A stretch of 64,000 nucleotides of DNA from NCBI RefSeq assembly GCF_900129115.1, contig NZ_FQUR01000013.1, forward strand, positions 1 to 64,000. The letters run 5' to 3'. Made by a program: the position numbers and the translations under genes. The number at the start of each line of letters is the position of its first letter. The stretch's first letter is position 1. Shown here in pieces: positions 25,806-35,835 of this stretch. This stretch comes from Thermoanaerobacter uzonensis DSM 18761. GTDB taxonomy: Bacteria > Bacillota > Thermoanaerobacteria > Thermoanaerobacterales > Thermoanaerobacteraceae. Under the pieces are notes generated by a model. The model was not told the DNA's origin and did not search any database. It saw only the letters and a list, made by a program, of their open reading frames with translations.

Positions 25806-26948
25806 TTAGAATGTTTTTCGCGAAATTATTTCAATAGCTTTTATAGCTTTTTCTACTTCTTCTTCAGTGTTAAAATAGCCAATTCCAAATCTCAAAGTGC
25901 CAGTCATTAGTGTGCCAATTGTTGAATGGGCTAATGGAGCACAGTGTAATCCTGCTCGAGTAGCTATGTCAAAGTCTCTATCCAAAATATAACTTATTTC
26001 TCCTACATCTCTATCTTTTAACGTTATTGAAACTACTCCAACTCTTTCTTCTATTTCGTGTGGACCATATATTTTAACTTCTTTTATTTGCTCAAATCCT
26101 TCTATCAATACTTTAGTAAGCTTTTTTTCATGTTGATATATAGCATTTACACCTATGTTTTTTACAAATTTCACCGCTTCTTTTAGTCCTGCAATCCCTG
26201 GAGTATTAGGAGTACCACTTTCTAACTTGTCTGGCATTAAATCAGGTTGATACATTGACTCTGACTTACTTCCCGTTCCCCCTTCTTCAAGAGGCAATAC
26301 ATCTATACCTTCTCTTACATATAATCCTCCTGTACCTTGAGGGCCGTACAATCCTTTGTGGCCAGGAAAAGCTAAAAGGTCGATGTTTTGTTTTTCTACA
26401 TCTATAGGCAATATTCCAGCCGTTTGGGCTGCATCCACCAAGAAAATTAAATTCCTTTCCCGGGCAATATTTCCTATTTCCTCAATAGGCATTATTGTAC
26501 CTGTCACATTGGAAGCATGGGTTATGGCAATCATTTTTGTTTTTGTTGTAATTGCTTTCCTTATATCCTCAGTGTCAATCTTTCCTTCCTCATTTGCTTT
26601 CACGATTGTAACTTCTATCCCCTTTTCTTTCAACGCCATAAGAGGTCTTATCATAGAATTATGCTCCATACTAGAAGTTATTACATGATCACCTTCTTTC
26701 AAAAGGCCCTTTAACGCAATATTCAAAGCTTCTGTTGTATTAGATGTAAATACCACTCTCATAGGGTCTTTAATATTGAAAATGCTGCATATCTCTTGCC
26801 TAGCTTCAAAAATGACCCTTCCTGATTCAAGTGCCATTTTGTGTCCGCCTCTTCCAGGGTTTCCGCAGTTTCTTAAAACTTTCTCTACTTCCCTATACAC
26901 TCCATCGGGTTTAGGCCAAGAAGTAGCAGCATTATCAAAATAAATCAT
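25806..26948 (-). CDS. Cysteine desulfurase family protein (class V aminotransferase)
   Basis: 380 residues, PLP enzyme. MIYFDNAATSWPKP starts it. FVDAAQTAGILPID and FPGHKGLYGPQGTGG carry the PLP-binding region, with the Schiff-base Lys in GHK. The C-terminal RAGLHCAPLAHSTIGT has the catalytic Cys in the HCAP context. It probably mobilises sulfur from cysteine. A selenocysteine lyase-like role cannot be excluded. No iscU or sufU sits beside it. Confidence 0.88.
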   Translation of the reverse strand: MIYFDNAATSWPKPDGVYREVEKVLRNCGNPGRGGHKMALESGRVIFEARQEICSIFNIKDPMRVVFTSNTTEALNIALKGLLKEGDHVITSSMEHNSMIRPLMALKEKGIEVTIVKANEEGKIDTEDIRKAITTKTKMIAITHASNVTGTIMPIEEIGNIARERNLIFLVDAAQTAGILPIDVEKQNIDLLAFPGHKGLYGPQGTGGLYVREGIDVLPLEEGGTGSKSESMYQPDLMPDKLESGTPNTPGIAGLKEAVKFVKNIGVNAIYQHEKKLTKVLIEGFEQIKEVKIYGPHEIEERVGVVSITLKDRDVGEISYILDRDFDIATRAGLHCAPLAHSTIGTLMTGTLRFGIGYFNTEEEVEKAIKAIEIISRKTF

Positions 26949-27179
26949 AGTCCTATCTCCTTTAAATTAAATCTCCAGATATTATAATATATGCAAACCT
27001 CCTCTTAGAGTTCTAACTATATTTTATATTTATTTTTTCACATTAGCAACAAAAAACTAATTAAAGTGTGTGGCAAAAGTTAATAGGTAAATAATATGCT
27101 GACATTTTGCACGTACCTAATTAAATTCCTCGTTTTGCTTTAAAAGTGGTAAAATTGTTGCAAAATTGGATAAAATTAG
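26949..27179. other. Intergenic stretch before the cysteine desulfurase gene
   Basis: No frame or RNA recognised. It should hold the minus-strand promoter of the desulfurase gene, but I cannot place it with confidence. Confidence 0.4.
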
Positions 27180-27203
27180 AAGCCTCCATAAAAATAGGAG
27201 GCT

Positions 27204-27467
27204 CAGTTTATTGACAAAGTTAAAAAATATTCAAAGGAGATATTTTGCATCGTCGCTCCGATGTTCTAAAACGACAAAACATAAGCTTCCCCTTCGAGCT
27301 CCGGCAGGGTACCGGCCACATTCGACCTCCTTGTCTTAGTGCCAGCCTCCGCCATCCATGGCTTCGGCCCTGCCTCCACCCTCAGTCTTGCTAAGTTTTG
27401 TTAGCACTTTGTAACAAGTCGCATCGATTGCGAAATATCTCCTTTACGAAAGTTTGTCTACAGTCTG
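27204..27467. mobile_element. Terminator-targeting MITE-like element, copy 2
   Basis: About 264 bases with the same ends, inverted arms and GC-rich core as 20565-20846 and no coding frame. It is flanked by two copies of a different terminator hairpin: AAGCCTCCATAAAAATAGGA at 27180 and, with one base changed, at 27470. Each belongs to the terminator of parB. The duplicated sequence is specific to this locus, so it comes from the target and not from the element. Confidence 0.75.
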
Positions 27468-27495
27468 AAAAGCCTCCATAAAAATAAGAGGCTTT

Positions 27496-28356
27496 TTAGC
27501 CCTTTCCATAAAGGATTTCAACAATTCTTGTCAAATCTTCCTCACTGTAATATTCTATTTGTATAATTCCTCTATCTTTACTTCTTTGTGATATCTTTAC
27601 TTTTGTTCCCAAAAAACTGCACAAACCATCTTCTATTTCTTTAATATGTACATCTATTTTGTTTGATTTTGTCTTTTGGGAGTTTTTTTCATTTTTTCGT
27701 AAAAGATTTTTCACCAAGTTTTCTGTTTCTCTTACGTTTAAATTTTCTTCAGCAACTTTTTTTGCCGCTTCATACTGTAAACCTTTATTTGGTAAAGAAA
27801 GTATAACTTTTGCGTGACCTATCGTTATATCTCCTTCAACTAACATTTCTTGTACTCTATCGTCGAGATTTAAAAGCCTTATGCTATTTGCAATTACCGA
27901 ACGGCTCTTGCCAATTTTTTTAGATATCTCTTCCTGTGTAAGATTAAATTGTTCTATCAATGCTTTATATGCTTTTGCTTCTTCAATGGGATTTAAATCC
28001 TCCCTTTGTAAATTTTCGATCAAAGCTATTTCCATGACCTGTAAATCATCAAAATCCCTCACAATTGCTGGTATCTCAGAAAGTCCCGCAATTCTGGCAG
28101 CTCTCCAGCGTCTCTCCCCTGCTACTATCTGATATCCAGAATCTACTTTTCTTACTATAATTGGCTGAATAACTCCATTTTGTTTAATAGATTCTGCTAA
28201 TTCTTTTAAACTATCTTCATCAAATTGTTTTCTCGGTTGGTATTGATTGGGATGAATATAGGCTATATTTATCGTTTCTACACCTTGGGATTCCTCTGTA
28301 CGATATTCCGGTATAAGAGCTTGTAATCCTCTGCCTAACCCCTTTTTGCCCGCCAT
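27496..28356 (-). CDS. parB: Chromosome-partitioning protein ParB (Spo0J)
   Basis: 286 residues. MAGKKGLGRGLQALIP is the classic start. The CTP-binding N-domain has PNQYQPRK and VAGERRWRAARIAGL. The HTH (LTQEEISKKIGKSRSVIANSI) binds parS, and the C-terminal dimer domain follows. It loads and slides on DNA from parS sites (29227, 31767). It follows parA by about 23 bases. Confidence 0.96.
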   Translation of the reverse strand: MAGKKGLGRGLQALIPEYRTEESQGVETINIAYIHPNQYQPRKQFDEDSLKELAESIKQNGVIQPIIVRKVDSGYQIVAGERRWRAARIAGLSEIPAIVRDFDDLQVMEIALIENLQREDLNPIEEAKAYKALIEQFNLTQEEISKKIGKSRSVIANSIRLLNLDDRVQEMLVEGDITIGHAKVILSLPNKGLQYEAAKKVAEENLNVRETENLVKNLLRKNEKNSQKTKSNKIDVHIKEIEDGLCSFLGTKVKISQRSKDRGIIQIEYYSEEDLTRIVEILYGKG

Positions 28357-28379
28357 TTCACCACCACCTTCGTAATTTT

Positions 28380-29147
28380 TTATATTCCTGCCCTTTCTAT
28401 CACTTCTACTGCCAATTCATCATATGCCTCTGCTCCTTTAGAATTAGGGTCATATAGAGAAATCGGTTTTCCAAAACTTGGTGCTTCACCTAAACGAATA
28501 TTTCGTGGAATAATTGTTCTATAAACTTTGTCTTTAAAAAATTTTTTCACCTCATCTACCACTTGTATAGATAAATTTGTCCGAGCGTTAAACATTGTAA
28601 GAACTACACCCTCTATTTCTAATTTAGGGTTCAGACTCTTTTTTACAAGATTGATTGTACTCATAAGCTGGGTAAGTCCTTCCAAAGCATAATATTCGCA
28701 TTGAATTGGAACAATTACTGAATCAGCAGCGGTAAGAGCATTTATAGTCAAAAGTCCAAGTGATGGAGGACAATCTATTAATATATAGTCAAATCCATCT
28801 TTAATTGAATCTACAGCATTTTTTAATTTATATTCTCGTGAAAGCATAGGAACTAATTCGATTTCTGCTCCTGCCAATTGAATACTAGATGGAATAATTG
28901 AAATTGTTAAATCACGCAAAGGTATTATTGCATTTTTTATGTCTTCATCTTCAATCAGCACTGTATATGTAGTGTGCTTTAAAGAAGCTGGGTTTATCCC
29001 AAAGCCACTCGTCATATTACTTTGAGGGTCTATATCTATGCATAAAACTTTTTTACCTTGTGTTGCTAAAGAATATCCTAAGTTTATGGTTGTAGTAGTT
29101 TTACCTACACCACCTTTTTGATTTGCAATAGCAATAACCTTACCCAT
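28380..29147 (-). CDS. parA: Chromosome-partitioning ATPase ParA (Soj)
   Basis: 255 residues from ATG 29147, chosen because AGGGGGTGAAGG lies before it; an upstream in-frame start at 29171 is unlikely. GKVIAIANQKGGVGKTTTTIN is the deviant Walker A, and ILIDCPPSLGLLT the Walker B. It partners ParB and, by analogy with Soj, also regulates DnaA at initiation. Confidence 0.96.
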   Translation of the reverse strand: MGKVIAIANQKGGVGKTTTTINLGYSLATQGKKVLCIDIDPQSNMTSGFGINPASLKHTTYTVLIEDEDIKNAIIPLRDLTISIIPSSIQLAGAEIELVPMLSREYKLKNAVDSIKDGFDYILIDCPPSLGLLTINALTAADSVIVPIQCEYYALEGLTQLMSTINLVKKSLNPKLEIEGVVLTMFNARTNLSIQVVDEVKKFFKDKVYRTIIPRNIRLGEAPSFGKPISLYDPNSKGAEAYDELAVEVIERAGI

Positions 29148-29226
29148 TCCTTCACCCCCTTTTGCATACAAATACCTCTTTAAGGATGCTAAACTTATAT
29201 GTCTATTATATCATTGTTTATATCAA

Positions 29227-29242
29227 TGTTCCACATGGAACA
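29227..29242. promoter_or_regulatory. parS: parS site upstream of parA
   Basis: TGTTCCACATGGAACA, one base off the palindromic TGTTCCACGTGGAACA form of the bacterial parS consensus. It lies between noc and parA. The same 16 bases occur at 31767-31782. Confidence 0.9.
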
Positions 29243-29266
29243 TTATCAAAGGGGGTGAAAAAGCTT

Positions 29267-30073
29267 TTACTTTTTTGAAATTTTGATTACAAACTCTATA
29301 TATTCTTCCTTATCATTTTCAATATACTGCGCCGGCACACCGGATTTTTTCATTAAATCTACAGCTTGTTTTACTGTATTTACAAAAATTCTTATGTCTT
29401 TATAAAATTTCATCATTTTTTTGTTTTCTTTTTTTACTTCTTCCGGTTGCTTTGTTATTTTGTCTATCATGTCTTGTATTAATTTTTCTGTTTGACTTAC
29501 ATTTAATTTTTTCTTTGTAATTACATCTAGTGCCTTTTTTTGCAACTCTTCATCAGGAAGTCTCAAAAGTGCTCTGGCATGTCGCTCCGTTAAGTCATTT
29601 TCCAATAGTTGTTCTTTTATCTCTTTGCTAAGCTTCAAAATCCTTAATTTATTAGCAATAGTTGATTGGCTTTTACCCAAAATCTTTGCTAATTGTTCCT
29701 GTGTTAGATGGTGATCGTTTATTAGGTTGTAATATGCTTCTGCCTCTTCAATAAAATTGAGATTTTCTCTTTGTAAATTTTCAATTAAAGCTAAAACAGC
29801 CGAATCTTCATCTTGCGCATTTATAATTATTGCTGGTATCTCTGCAAGACCTGCCAATTTAGAAGCCCTTAACCGCCTTTCCCCCGCTACTAACTCATAA
29901 AAATTATTGTGCACCATTCTCACAGTAATGGGTTGCAATACTCCATAAGCTTTAATTGATTCTGATAATTCTTGTAAATTTTTTATATCAAAGTTCTTTC
30001 GAGGCTGATATGGATTGGGCCTTATTGAATCAATAGGCAGATAACAAATTTCTTGTGTTTTACCCTGTACCAC
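29267..30073 (-). CDS. noc: Nucleoid occlusion protein Noc (ParB-like)
   Basis: 268 residues if it starts at GTG 30073, which has GGGGTG upstream; an open frame reaches 30160. It is a ParB paralogue with the CTP-binding N-domain (IRPNPYQPRKNF, VAGERRLRASKLAGL) and HTH (LTQEQLAKILGKSQSTIANKL). Position directly downstream of rsmG, as in Bacillus, and candidate Noc sites at 46796 support Noc over a second ParB. Noc should block division over the nucleoid. Confidence 0.85.
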   Translation of the reverse strand: MVQGKTQEICYLPIDSIRPNPYQPRKNFDIKNLQELSESIKAYGVLQPITVRMVHNNFYELVAGERRLRASKLAGLAEIPAIIINAQDEDSAVLALIENLQRENLNFIEEAEAYYNLINDHHLTQEQLAKILGKSQSTIANKLRILKLSKEIKEQLLENDLTERHARALLRLPDEELQKKALDVITKKKLNVSQTEKLIQDMIDKITKQPEEVKKENKKMMKFYKDIRIFVNTVKQAVDLMKKSGVPAQYIENDKEEYIEFVIKISKK

Positions 30074-30175
30074 TTTTACACACCCCGCTCTTAAAACAAT
30101 TAAAAAATTCTTCCACAATATATATTCGACATATAATGTAAATTTCCTCCTTAAATTCAAATATATTGTTAAAAA

Positions 30176-30622
30176 TTATAAAAAAGTTTCGGGAACAGGA
30201 ATAAGATTTTTAAAAAAATTCTCTTGCTGTATAAGCTCAGCCAATTTTTGAGGATAAACTTGATAGTTTTTCAAATCCTTAAGTTCAATCCATTTTACCT
30301 CTTTTAAAACCTGTTTCTCTTTAGGTAATTCAGGGTCACTTCCTAATGTCAATCTTCCTCCAACAATAGAAGAATAAAAATATGTTACATAGTAAATATC
30401 ATATTCCTGAATATAGCAGACACCATTTAACTTAATGTCATAACCTGTCTCTTCTTTACATTCTCTTATAGCAGCATCTGCTACTGATTCATTTTCTTCA
30501 ACTCTACCCCCTGGAAAAACCCATGCTATTTCCTCCCCTTCTTGATGTTTTACTAAGAGAACTCTTCCTTCTTCAACAATGACAACTCTCGCTACTAAAA
30601 AGCTCGCTCTAAATTTTAACAT
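30176..30622 (-). CDS. NUDIX hydrolase
   Basis: 148 residues. The Nudix box reads GGRVEENESVADAAIRECKEE followed by TGYD, complete with its metal-binding Glu residues. It probably hydrolyses a nucleoside diphosphate derivative; the substrate is not predictable. It stands between noc and rsmG, where most relatives have no gene. Confidence 0.9.
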   Translation of the reverse strand: MLKFRASFLVARVVIVEEGRVLLVKHQEGEEIAWVFPGGRVEENESVADAAIRECKEETGYDIKLNGVCYIQEYDIYYVTYFYSSIVGGRLTLGSDPELPKEKQVLKEVKWIELKDLKNYQVYPQKLAELIQQENFFKNLIPVPETFL

Positions 30623-30731
30623 TTTTTTCCCTCATTCCAAGAATGGTAAGTTATTTGGAATATTTATATTAAAATTATACCACAAAAATTTTTATAAAAA
30701 TAAGAAACAGTCTAAAAGTAATTTTAGACTA

Positions 30732-31029
30732 CAGCTTGTTGACAAAGTTAAAAAATTTTAAAATAGGATATTTTGCATCGTCACTCCGATATTTCAAAGC
30801 GACAAAACATAAGCTTCCCTTCGGGCTCCGGCAGGGTACCTACGTCAGGTGGCAGCCATGCCTTAAGGTGCCCGCCTCCACCCTCGGTCTTGCTAAGTTT
30901 TCCGGCACTCAAGTAAGTATGCTTGTTTTTCTATTTTTGCTTTATAAACTTTCTTACTTGAGTGCCGGGCCGCTTTGTCACAAGTCACACCAATTGCAAA
31001 ATATCCTAGTTTTGAAAGTTTGTCTACAG
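30732..31029. mobile_element. Terminator-associated MITE-like element, copy 3, with nested insertion
   Basis: About 298 bases, the same element as 20565-20846. The left side abuts hairpin AGTCTAAAAGTAATTTTAGA (30709 on). No matching hairpin is left on the right, so one flank has been lost. The GC-rich core is shortened, and a palindromic insert (30902-30968) splits it. It sits between rsmG and the NUDIX gene. Confidence 0.7.
30902..30968. repeat. Nested 67-base palindromic insert
   Basis: Perfect 16-base arms CCGGCACTCAAGTAAG (30902-30917) and CTTACTTGAGTGCCGG (30953-30968) around an AT-rich loop. It is absent from the other three copies of the host element, so it is a second, smaller insertion. 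The arms could fold as a strong hairpin. Confidence 0.75.
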
Positions 31030-31123
31030 GAGAGAAAGATAGCGATTTTAAGCTGCCACAAAACAAGCCTTAGGCACGGTTTAGAAACGAGAACATATAC
31101 TCGAGCATATTTATCCTTTCATT

Positions 31124-31846
31124 TTATAAAGGAGATCTTTGTATAGCATTTGCTCTTCTAGGATACTTTGTAGGACATTTATCTGTTTTTTTGATAATTA
31201 TTAAGTGATGTAATATATCACTATAAGGAAGTTTAACTTCCTCTATTTTTTCAATTCTTCCTTTTAATTCTTTTAAAGCTTTTTGACTATTTTTTATTTC
31301 CTCTTTAATCTCTCGGCCTTTTAAAGCAATAAAATAACCATCTACTTTTACAAAAGGAAGAGTATATTCCAATAAAATATTTAAAGGTGCCACAGCTCGT
31401 GCCACGGATAAATCAAACTGCTCTCTAAATTTTATATCTTTGCCTATATCTTCAGCTCGTCCGTGAATTAATTCTATTTCATTTATATCCAATTTATTTA
31501 TAACTTCTTCTAAAAAAATAATTCTTTTTTTGGAAGAATCTAAAAGAGTAGCTTTTAATTTAGGAAATACAATTTTTAAAGGAATAGAAGGAAAACCAGC
31601 CCCTGTACCAACATCTATAATTTTTTCGTCCCCTTTTATTTTTTCACTCTTAATCGCAGATAAACTATCTAAAAAATGCTTAATTACAACTTCACTTTCT
31701 TCTGTAATTGCCGTTAAATTCATCTTCTGATTCCATTCCAATAAAAGAGCATAATATTTTTGGAAATGTTCCACATGGAACATTTCCAAAAATATACCCC
31801 ACTCTTTAGCTCCTTCAATTAGCATATCAACCGATTTGTTCTTCAT
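31124..31846 (-). CDS. rsmG: 16S rRNA m7G527 methyltransferase RsmG (GidB)
   Basis: 240 residues. [20 protein letters not shown] is the SAM-binding motif, and [23 protein letters not shown] and [14 protein letters not shown] are family motifs. It methylates G527 of 16S rRNA. The N-terminal MFHVEHF is encoded by a parS site (31767-31782), as in other firmicutes. It overlaps mnmG by 20 bases. Confidence 0.95.
   Translation of the reverse strand: MKNKSVDMLIEGAKEWGIFLEMFHVEHFQKYYALLLEWNQKMNLTAITEESEVVIKHFLDSLSAIKSEKIKGDEKIIDVGTGAGFPSIPLKIVFPKLKATLLDSSKKRIIFLEEVINKLDINEIELIHGRAEDIGKDIKFREQFDLSVARAVAPLNILLEYTLPFVKVDGYFIALKGREIKEEIKNSQKALKELKGRIEKIEEVKLPYSDILHHLIIIKKTDKCPTKYPRRANAIQRSPL
31767..31782. 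promoter_or_regulatory. parS: parS site inside rsmG
   Basis: TGTTCCACATGGAACA, identical to 29227-29242. It is embedded in a longer near-perfect palindrome (about 31761-31788, TGGAAA...TTTCCA). It encodes FHVE in RsmG. Confidence 0.9.
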
Positions 31847-33728
31847 CGCCTTTATTTCTCCTTAATTGCTCCATAAAAATTAAAAGCACAGAAATATCTG
31901 CAGGTGAAACTCCCGAAATACGAGAAGCCTGTCCAATTGAAGTAGGCCTTATTTTTGTCAATTTTTCTTTTGCTTCATTGCTTAAACCATGAATTTGATA
32001 ATAATCAATATCATCTGGAATTTTTTTGTTTTCTAAAGCTTTAAAATGGTCAACTTGTCTTAGTTGTTTCATTATATATCCTTCATATTTAATATTTATA
32101 TCTATTTGTTCAGCCACACTATCTAAAATATCATGGGACCTGTTTTTATCCAAAAATTCAACAGACTTATAATCAATTTCAGGTCGCTTTAGCAAAGTAT
32201 AAAGGTCAACTCCTGTAACTAAAGGAGTACTTCCTTTAGAGATGAGAAAATTGTTGACTTCCTCAGAAGGTCTTACCATGACACCAGGAAGTCTTTGCAT
32301 CTCCTTTTCTAACTGAATCTTCTTCTTTAAAAATTTTCCATATCTTTCTTCTGTTACAAGGCCAATTTCATACCCTATCTCTGTCAATCTAAAATCTGCG
32401 TTATCTTGTCTTAATAAAAGTCTATATTCTGCTCTCGAAGTAAGCATCCTATAAGGCTCATTTGTACCTTTTGTCACTAAATCATCAATTAGCACTCCTA
32501 TATAAGCTTGAGACCTATCTAAAATTACAGGAGGTTTGTTTAAAAGCTTCATAGCAGCATTTATTCCCGCCATCAAACCTTGAGCAGCTGCTTCTTCATA
32601 TCCAGATGTGCCATTGACTTGTCCTCCAAAGTATAATCCTTCAATTTTTTTAGATTCTAAAGTAGCTTTTAATTGCGTTGGGTCTATACAGTCGTATTCA
32701 ATAGCGTAAGCTGGCCTCATCACTCTTACATTCTCAAGACCGGGAACAGTCCTCAAAAATTCAAGTTGTACATCTTCGGGCAAACTAGAAGACATACCTT
32801 GTACATACATTTCATAAGTATTTAGTCCTTCTGGTTCAATAAAAATTTGATGCCTTTCTTTATGGGGGAATTTTACAACTTTATCTTCAATAGAAGGACA
32901 GTATCTTACTCCTACCCCTGTTATTTCTCCACTAAAAAGAGGAGAGCGGTCAATATTCGCCATTATTATTTCATGAGTTCTTTTATTAGTATAAGTAAGC
33001 CAACAGGGTAACTGTTCTATTTCGATTTTATCATGCATATAGGAAAAAGGAGTAATTACTTCATCCCCTGGCTGTATTTCCATCTTGGAAAAATCAATAC
33101 TTCTTTTATCAACTCTTGCAGGAGTACCTGTTTTAAATCTCATCAACTTAAAGCCTAATCTTTTTAAAGTCTCAGAAAGCTCATTAGCTGGAAAAAGTCC
33201 ACTAGGCCCACTTGCAAAACTCACATCGCCAATTATAACTCTTCCTTTCAAGAAAGTACCTGTAGTAATAATACAAGCCTTACATTTATATATCGCACCT
33301 AATTTTGTTACAACCCCTGTAACTTTGTTATCTTCTACCAAAATGTCTACAATTTCCGCCTGTTTTATATCAAGGTTTTCTTGTCTTTCTAAAGTGTACT
33401 TCATGTTTGCTTGGTAAAGTTTTTTGTCAACTTGTGCCCTCAAAGACCTTACAGCAGGGCCTTTACTTGTATTCAAAGTGCGAATTTGTAGTAGCGATTT
33501 GTCTGTATTTATAGCCATTTCTCCACCTAAAGCGTCAATCTCTCTCACCAACTGGGCTTTGGCAGGGCCTCCGATAGAAGGATTACAAGCCATCAAAGCA
33601 ATAGAATCTAAGTTTACAGCAAAACCTACCGTTTTAAGGCCCAACCTTGCACAGGCGAGAGCAGCTTCACTGCCCGCATGTCCCAGCCCTACCACTGCAA
33701 CATCGTATTCACCTGCAATAAAATTCAT
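31827..33728 (-). CDS. mnmG: tRNA U34 carboxymethylaminomethyl synthase MnmG (GidA)
   Basis: 633 residues from ATG 33728, chosen because GTAGGTGA precedes it. The FAD-binding start is [38 protein letters not shown] and the C-terminal tRNA-binding region ([16 protein letters not shown]) complete the GidA plan. With MnmE it modifies the wobble uridine of several tRNAs. Confidence 0.96.
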   Translation of the reverse strand: MNFIAGEYDVAVVGLGHAGSEAALACARLGLKTVGFAVNLDSIALMACNPSIGGPAKAQLVREIDALGGEMAINTDKSLLQIRTLNTSKGPAVRSLRAQVDKKLYQANMKYTLERQENLDIKQAEIVDILVEDNKVTGVVTKLGAIYKCKACIITTGTFLKGRVIIGDVSFASGPSGLFPANELSETLKRLGFKLMRFKTGTPARVDKRSIDFSKMEIQPGDEVITPFSYMHDKIEIEQLPCWLTYTNKRTHEIIMANIDRSPLFSGEITGVGVRYCPSIEDKVVKFPHKERHQIFIEPEGLNTYEMYVQGMSSSLPEDVQLEFLRTVPGLENVRVMRPAYAIEYDCIDPTQLKATLESKKIEGLYFGGQVNGTSGYEEAAAQGLMAGINAAMKLLNKPPVILDRSQAYIGVLIDDLVTKGTNEPYRMLTSRAEYRLLLRQDNADFRLTEIGYEIGLVTEERYGKFLKKKIQLEKEMQRLPGVMVRPSEEVNNFLISKGSTPLVTGVDLYTLLKRPEIDYKSVEFLDKNRSHDILDSVAEQIDINIKYEGYIMKQLRQVDHFKALENKKIPDDIDYYQIHGLSNEAKEKLTKIRPTSIGQASRISGVSPADISVLLIFMEQLRRNKGDEEQIG

Positions 33729-33736
33729 ACATTCAC

Positions 33737-35119
33737 CTACTTTCCCACACAAAATCTCTCAAAAATTTCATTTATTAAATCCTCAGTTGCCGTCTCTCCA
33801 GTAATTTTACCTAATTGGTCAAGAGCAGAATGCAAATCAATTGTAATTAGGTCTTCACTATACCCCCTTTCGATAGCATTAACACAGCTTTCTATATAAC
33901 TTTTAGCATTGATAAGTGCTTCTTTGTGCCGCGAATTTATGACTATTTCATCTTCACTCACACTTATGTCTCCTCTAAACACCAAATTATAAATGGTGTT
34001 TTCTAATTCTTCCAACCCAATTTTTTCAACAGTCGAAACCTCTATTATTATACCATCTTTGGTAAGATTTTTTAATTCTTTTTCATCAATTTTTTTAGGT
34101 AGATCGATCTTATTCAGCACAAATATGATGTTTTTACCTGTTAAAATATCGAAAATTTCATAGTCCTCTTTAGTTAACTCTCTTGAGGAATCCAGCACAA
34201 ACAATATTAAATCTGCTTCACCCAGAACTTCTTTACTTTTAGCAACCCCTATTTTTTCCACCAATTCGTCTGTATCTCTAATTCCTGCTGTATCAATAAG
34301 TTTTATTGGAATACCCTTTACATTAACATATTCTTCAATAATATCCCTGGTAGTTCCTGGTATATCTGTGACAATAGCTCTATTTTCTTTTAATAAAGCG
34401 TTTAAAAGAGATGATTTACCAACATTCGGTTTACCAATTATGGCAGTTTTAAGTCCTTCTCTTATAATCCTTCCACTTTCAGAAGATGCTATAAGTTTAT
34501 CGATATCTTCCACTATTTCCTTAGAAGTTTCTAACATTTCTTTTCTCTCTAGTTCCTCCACATCCTCTTCAGGAAAATCTATTAAAGCTAAAAGATGAAC
34601 TAACAGACCCATAATTTTATCTTTAATTTCCTTTATTCTACTTCCCACATATCCAGCCAACTGTTTCTGGGCGTATTTATTAGCAAGCATAGTCTTAGCG
34701 CTAATTATATCTATAACTGCTTCGGCTTGAGATAAATCAATTCGCCCATTTAAAAAGGCTCTTTTTGTAAATTCCCCTGGTTCGGCCAAACGAGCACCTT
34801 GTTTTAATATTAATTCCAAAATTTTAGAGGTAATTACTATACCTCCATGACAATTTACTTCAACTATATCCTCTTTTGTATAGGTATTAGGTTTTTTCAT
34901 GATAGATACTAAAACTTCGTCATATACTTCTTCTGTTTCAGGGTCTACTATATGTCCATAATGTAAAGTATGACTTTTTACCTTTTTTATATCTTTGGGC
35001 TTATAGGGCTTGAAAATTTTTGAAATTATTTCTAAAGCATCATCACCACTTATTCTAACTATTCCAATTCCTGCTTCCCCTGGAAAAGTGGAAATAGCTG
35101 CAATTGTATCAAAAACCAT
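33737..35119 (-). CDS. mnmE: tRNA-modification GTPase MnmE (TrmE)
   Basis: 460 residues from ATG 35119. The N-terminal domain ([20 protein letters not shown]) binds folate. The G domain has [32 protein letters not shown] and NKID. The C-terminal FERFCVGK has the conserved catalytic Cys. It partners MnmG directly downstream. Confidence 0.96.
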   Translation of the reverse strand: MVFDTIAAISTFPGEAGIGIVRISGDDALEIISKIFKPYKPKDIKKVKSHTLHYGHIVDPETEEVYDEVLVSIMKKPNTYTKEDIVEVNCHGGIVITSKILELILKQGARLAEPGEFTKRAFLNGRIDLSQAEAVIDIISAKTMLANKYAQKQLAGYVGSRIKEIKDKIMGLLVHLLALIDFPEEDVEELERKEMLETSKEIVEDIDKLIASSESGRIIREGLKTAIIGKPNVGKSSLLNALLKENRAIVTDIPGTTRDIIEEYVNVKGIPIKLIDTAGIRDTDELVEKIGVAKSKEVLGEADLILFVLDSSRELTKEDYEIFDILTGKNIIFVLNKIDLPKKIDEKELKNLTKDGIIIEVSTVEKIGLEELENTIYNLVFRGDISVSEDEIVINSRHKEALINAKSYIESCVNAIERGYSEDLITIDLHSALDQLGKITGETATEDLINEIFERFCVGK

Positions 35120-35189
35120 TTTCATCACCAACCAAAAAATTATCTTATAAAATAATATACCAATATTTTTGGCTTTTCAATCACAAATA

Positions 35190-35213
35190 TAAAAAAATCC
35201 CCTTGACAGGGTA
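35190..35213 (-). terminator. Possible terminator after jag
   Basis: Minus strand ACCCTGTCAAGGGGATTTTTTT: a short hairpin (CCCT/AGGG) with a strong T-run, overlapping the jag stop. Confidence 0.5.
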
Positions 35214-35834
35214 TTATTTTAAAGCTATTATAACTCTTCTGTTAGGCTCCTCTCCTTCACTATAAGTCTCTACATAAGGATGGTCCTGCAAAGCCATGTG
35301 AATTATTCGTCTTTCATTAGGGCTCATCGGCTCTAACTCAATGCTTTCTTTTGTCTCCATTACTTGTTTGGCTAATTTTTTTGCAAGCCTAATTAGAGTC
35401 TCTTCCCTTCTTTTCCTATAATTTTCTGCATCTAATATAATTCTTCTATATCTATCATATTCTCTATACTTGCTGGCAACAATATTTACAAGATATTGCA
35501 ATGAATCTAATGTCTCTCCCCTATGACCTATCAGCAACCCTACATTTTTTCCATATAAATTAAACTTTATAGTATCCTCATCTTCTTCTATATCAAATTT
35601 AACATCTAATTTCATCGCTTCAATTACTTGTTTTAAAAAATTTCTAGCACTCTCCTTTACTACATCTTTTAAAATCACTTTAACTATTGCCTGCTTGCTT
35701 ATAAGACCTAGAAAACCTTTACCCCCTTCATCTAACACTTCTACTTCTACCATTTCCCTCGGTACACCAAATTCCTGCAAAGCAAGATTTACAGCTTCTT
35801 CCACCGTCTTGCCTGTCCTTATAAGCTCTTTCAA
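35214..35834 (-). CDS. jag: RNA-binding protein Jag/KhpB
   Basis: 206 residues. The Jag_N domain (GKTVEEAVNLALQEFGVP, GGKGFLGL) is followed by a KH domain (NVGLLIGHRGETLDSLQYL) and an R3H domain (ERRIIHMALQDHPYVETYS). It binds RNA and is linked to cell elongation and sporulation. It follows yidC with 1 base between. Confidence 0.94.
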   Translation of the reverse strand: MKELIRTGKTVEEAVNLALQEFGVPREMVEVEVLDEGGKGFLGLISKQAIVKVILKDVVKESARNFLKQVIEAMKLDVKFDIEEDEDTIKFNLYGKNVGLLIGHRGETLDSLQYLVNIVASKYREYDRYRRIILDAENYRKRREETLIRLAKKLAKQVMETKESIELEPMSPNERRIIHMALQDHPYVETYSEGEEPNRRVIIALK

Positions 35835-35835
35835 C

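Noticed and set aside
30736..31146. Plus-strand 136-residue ORF
   Set aside because: It runs through the element copy and its nested palindrome, has no ribosome-binding site, and is not kept in other copies.
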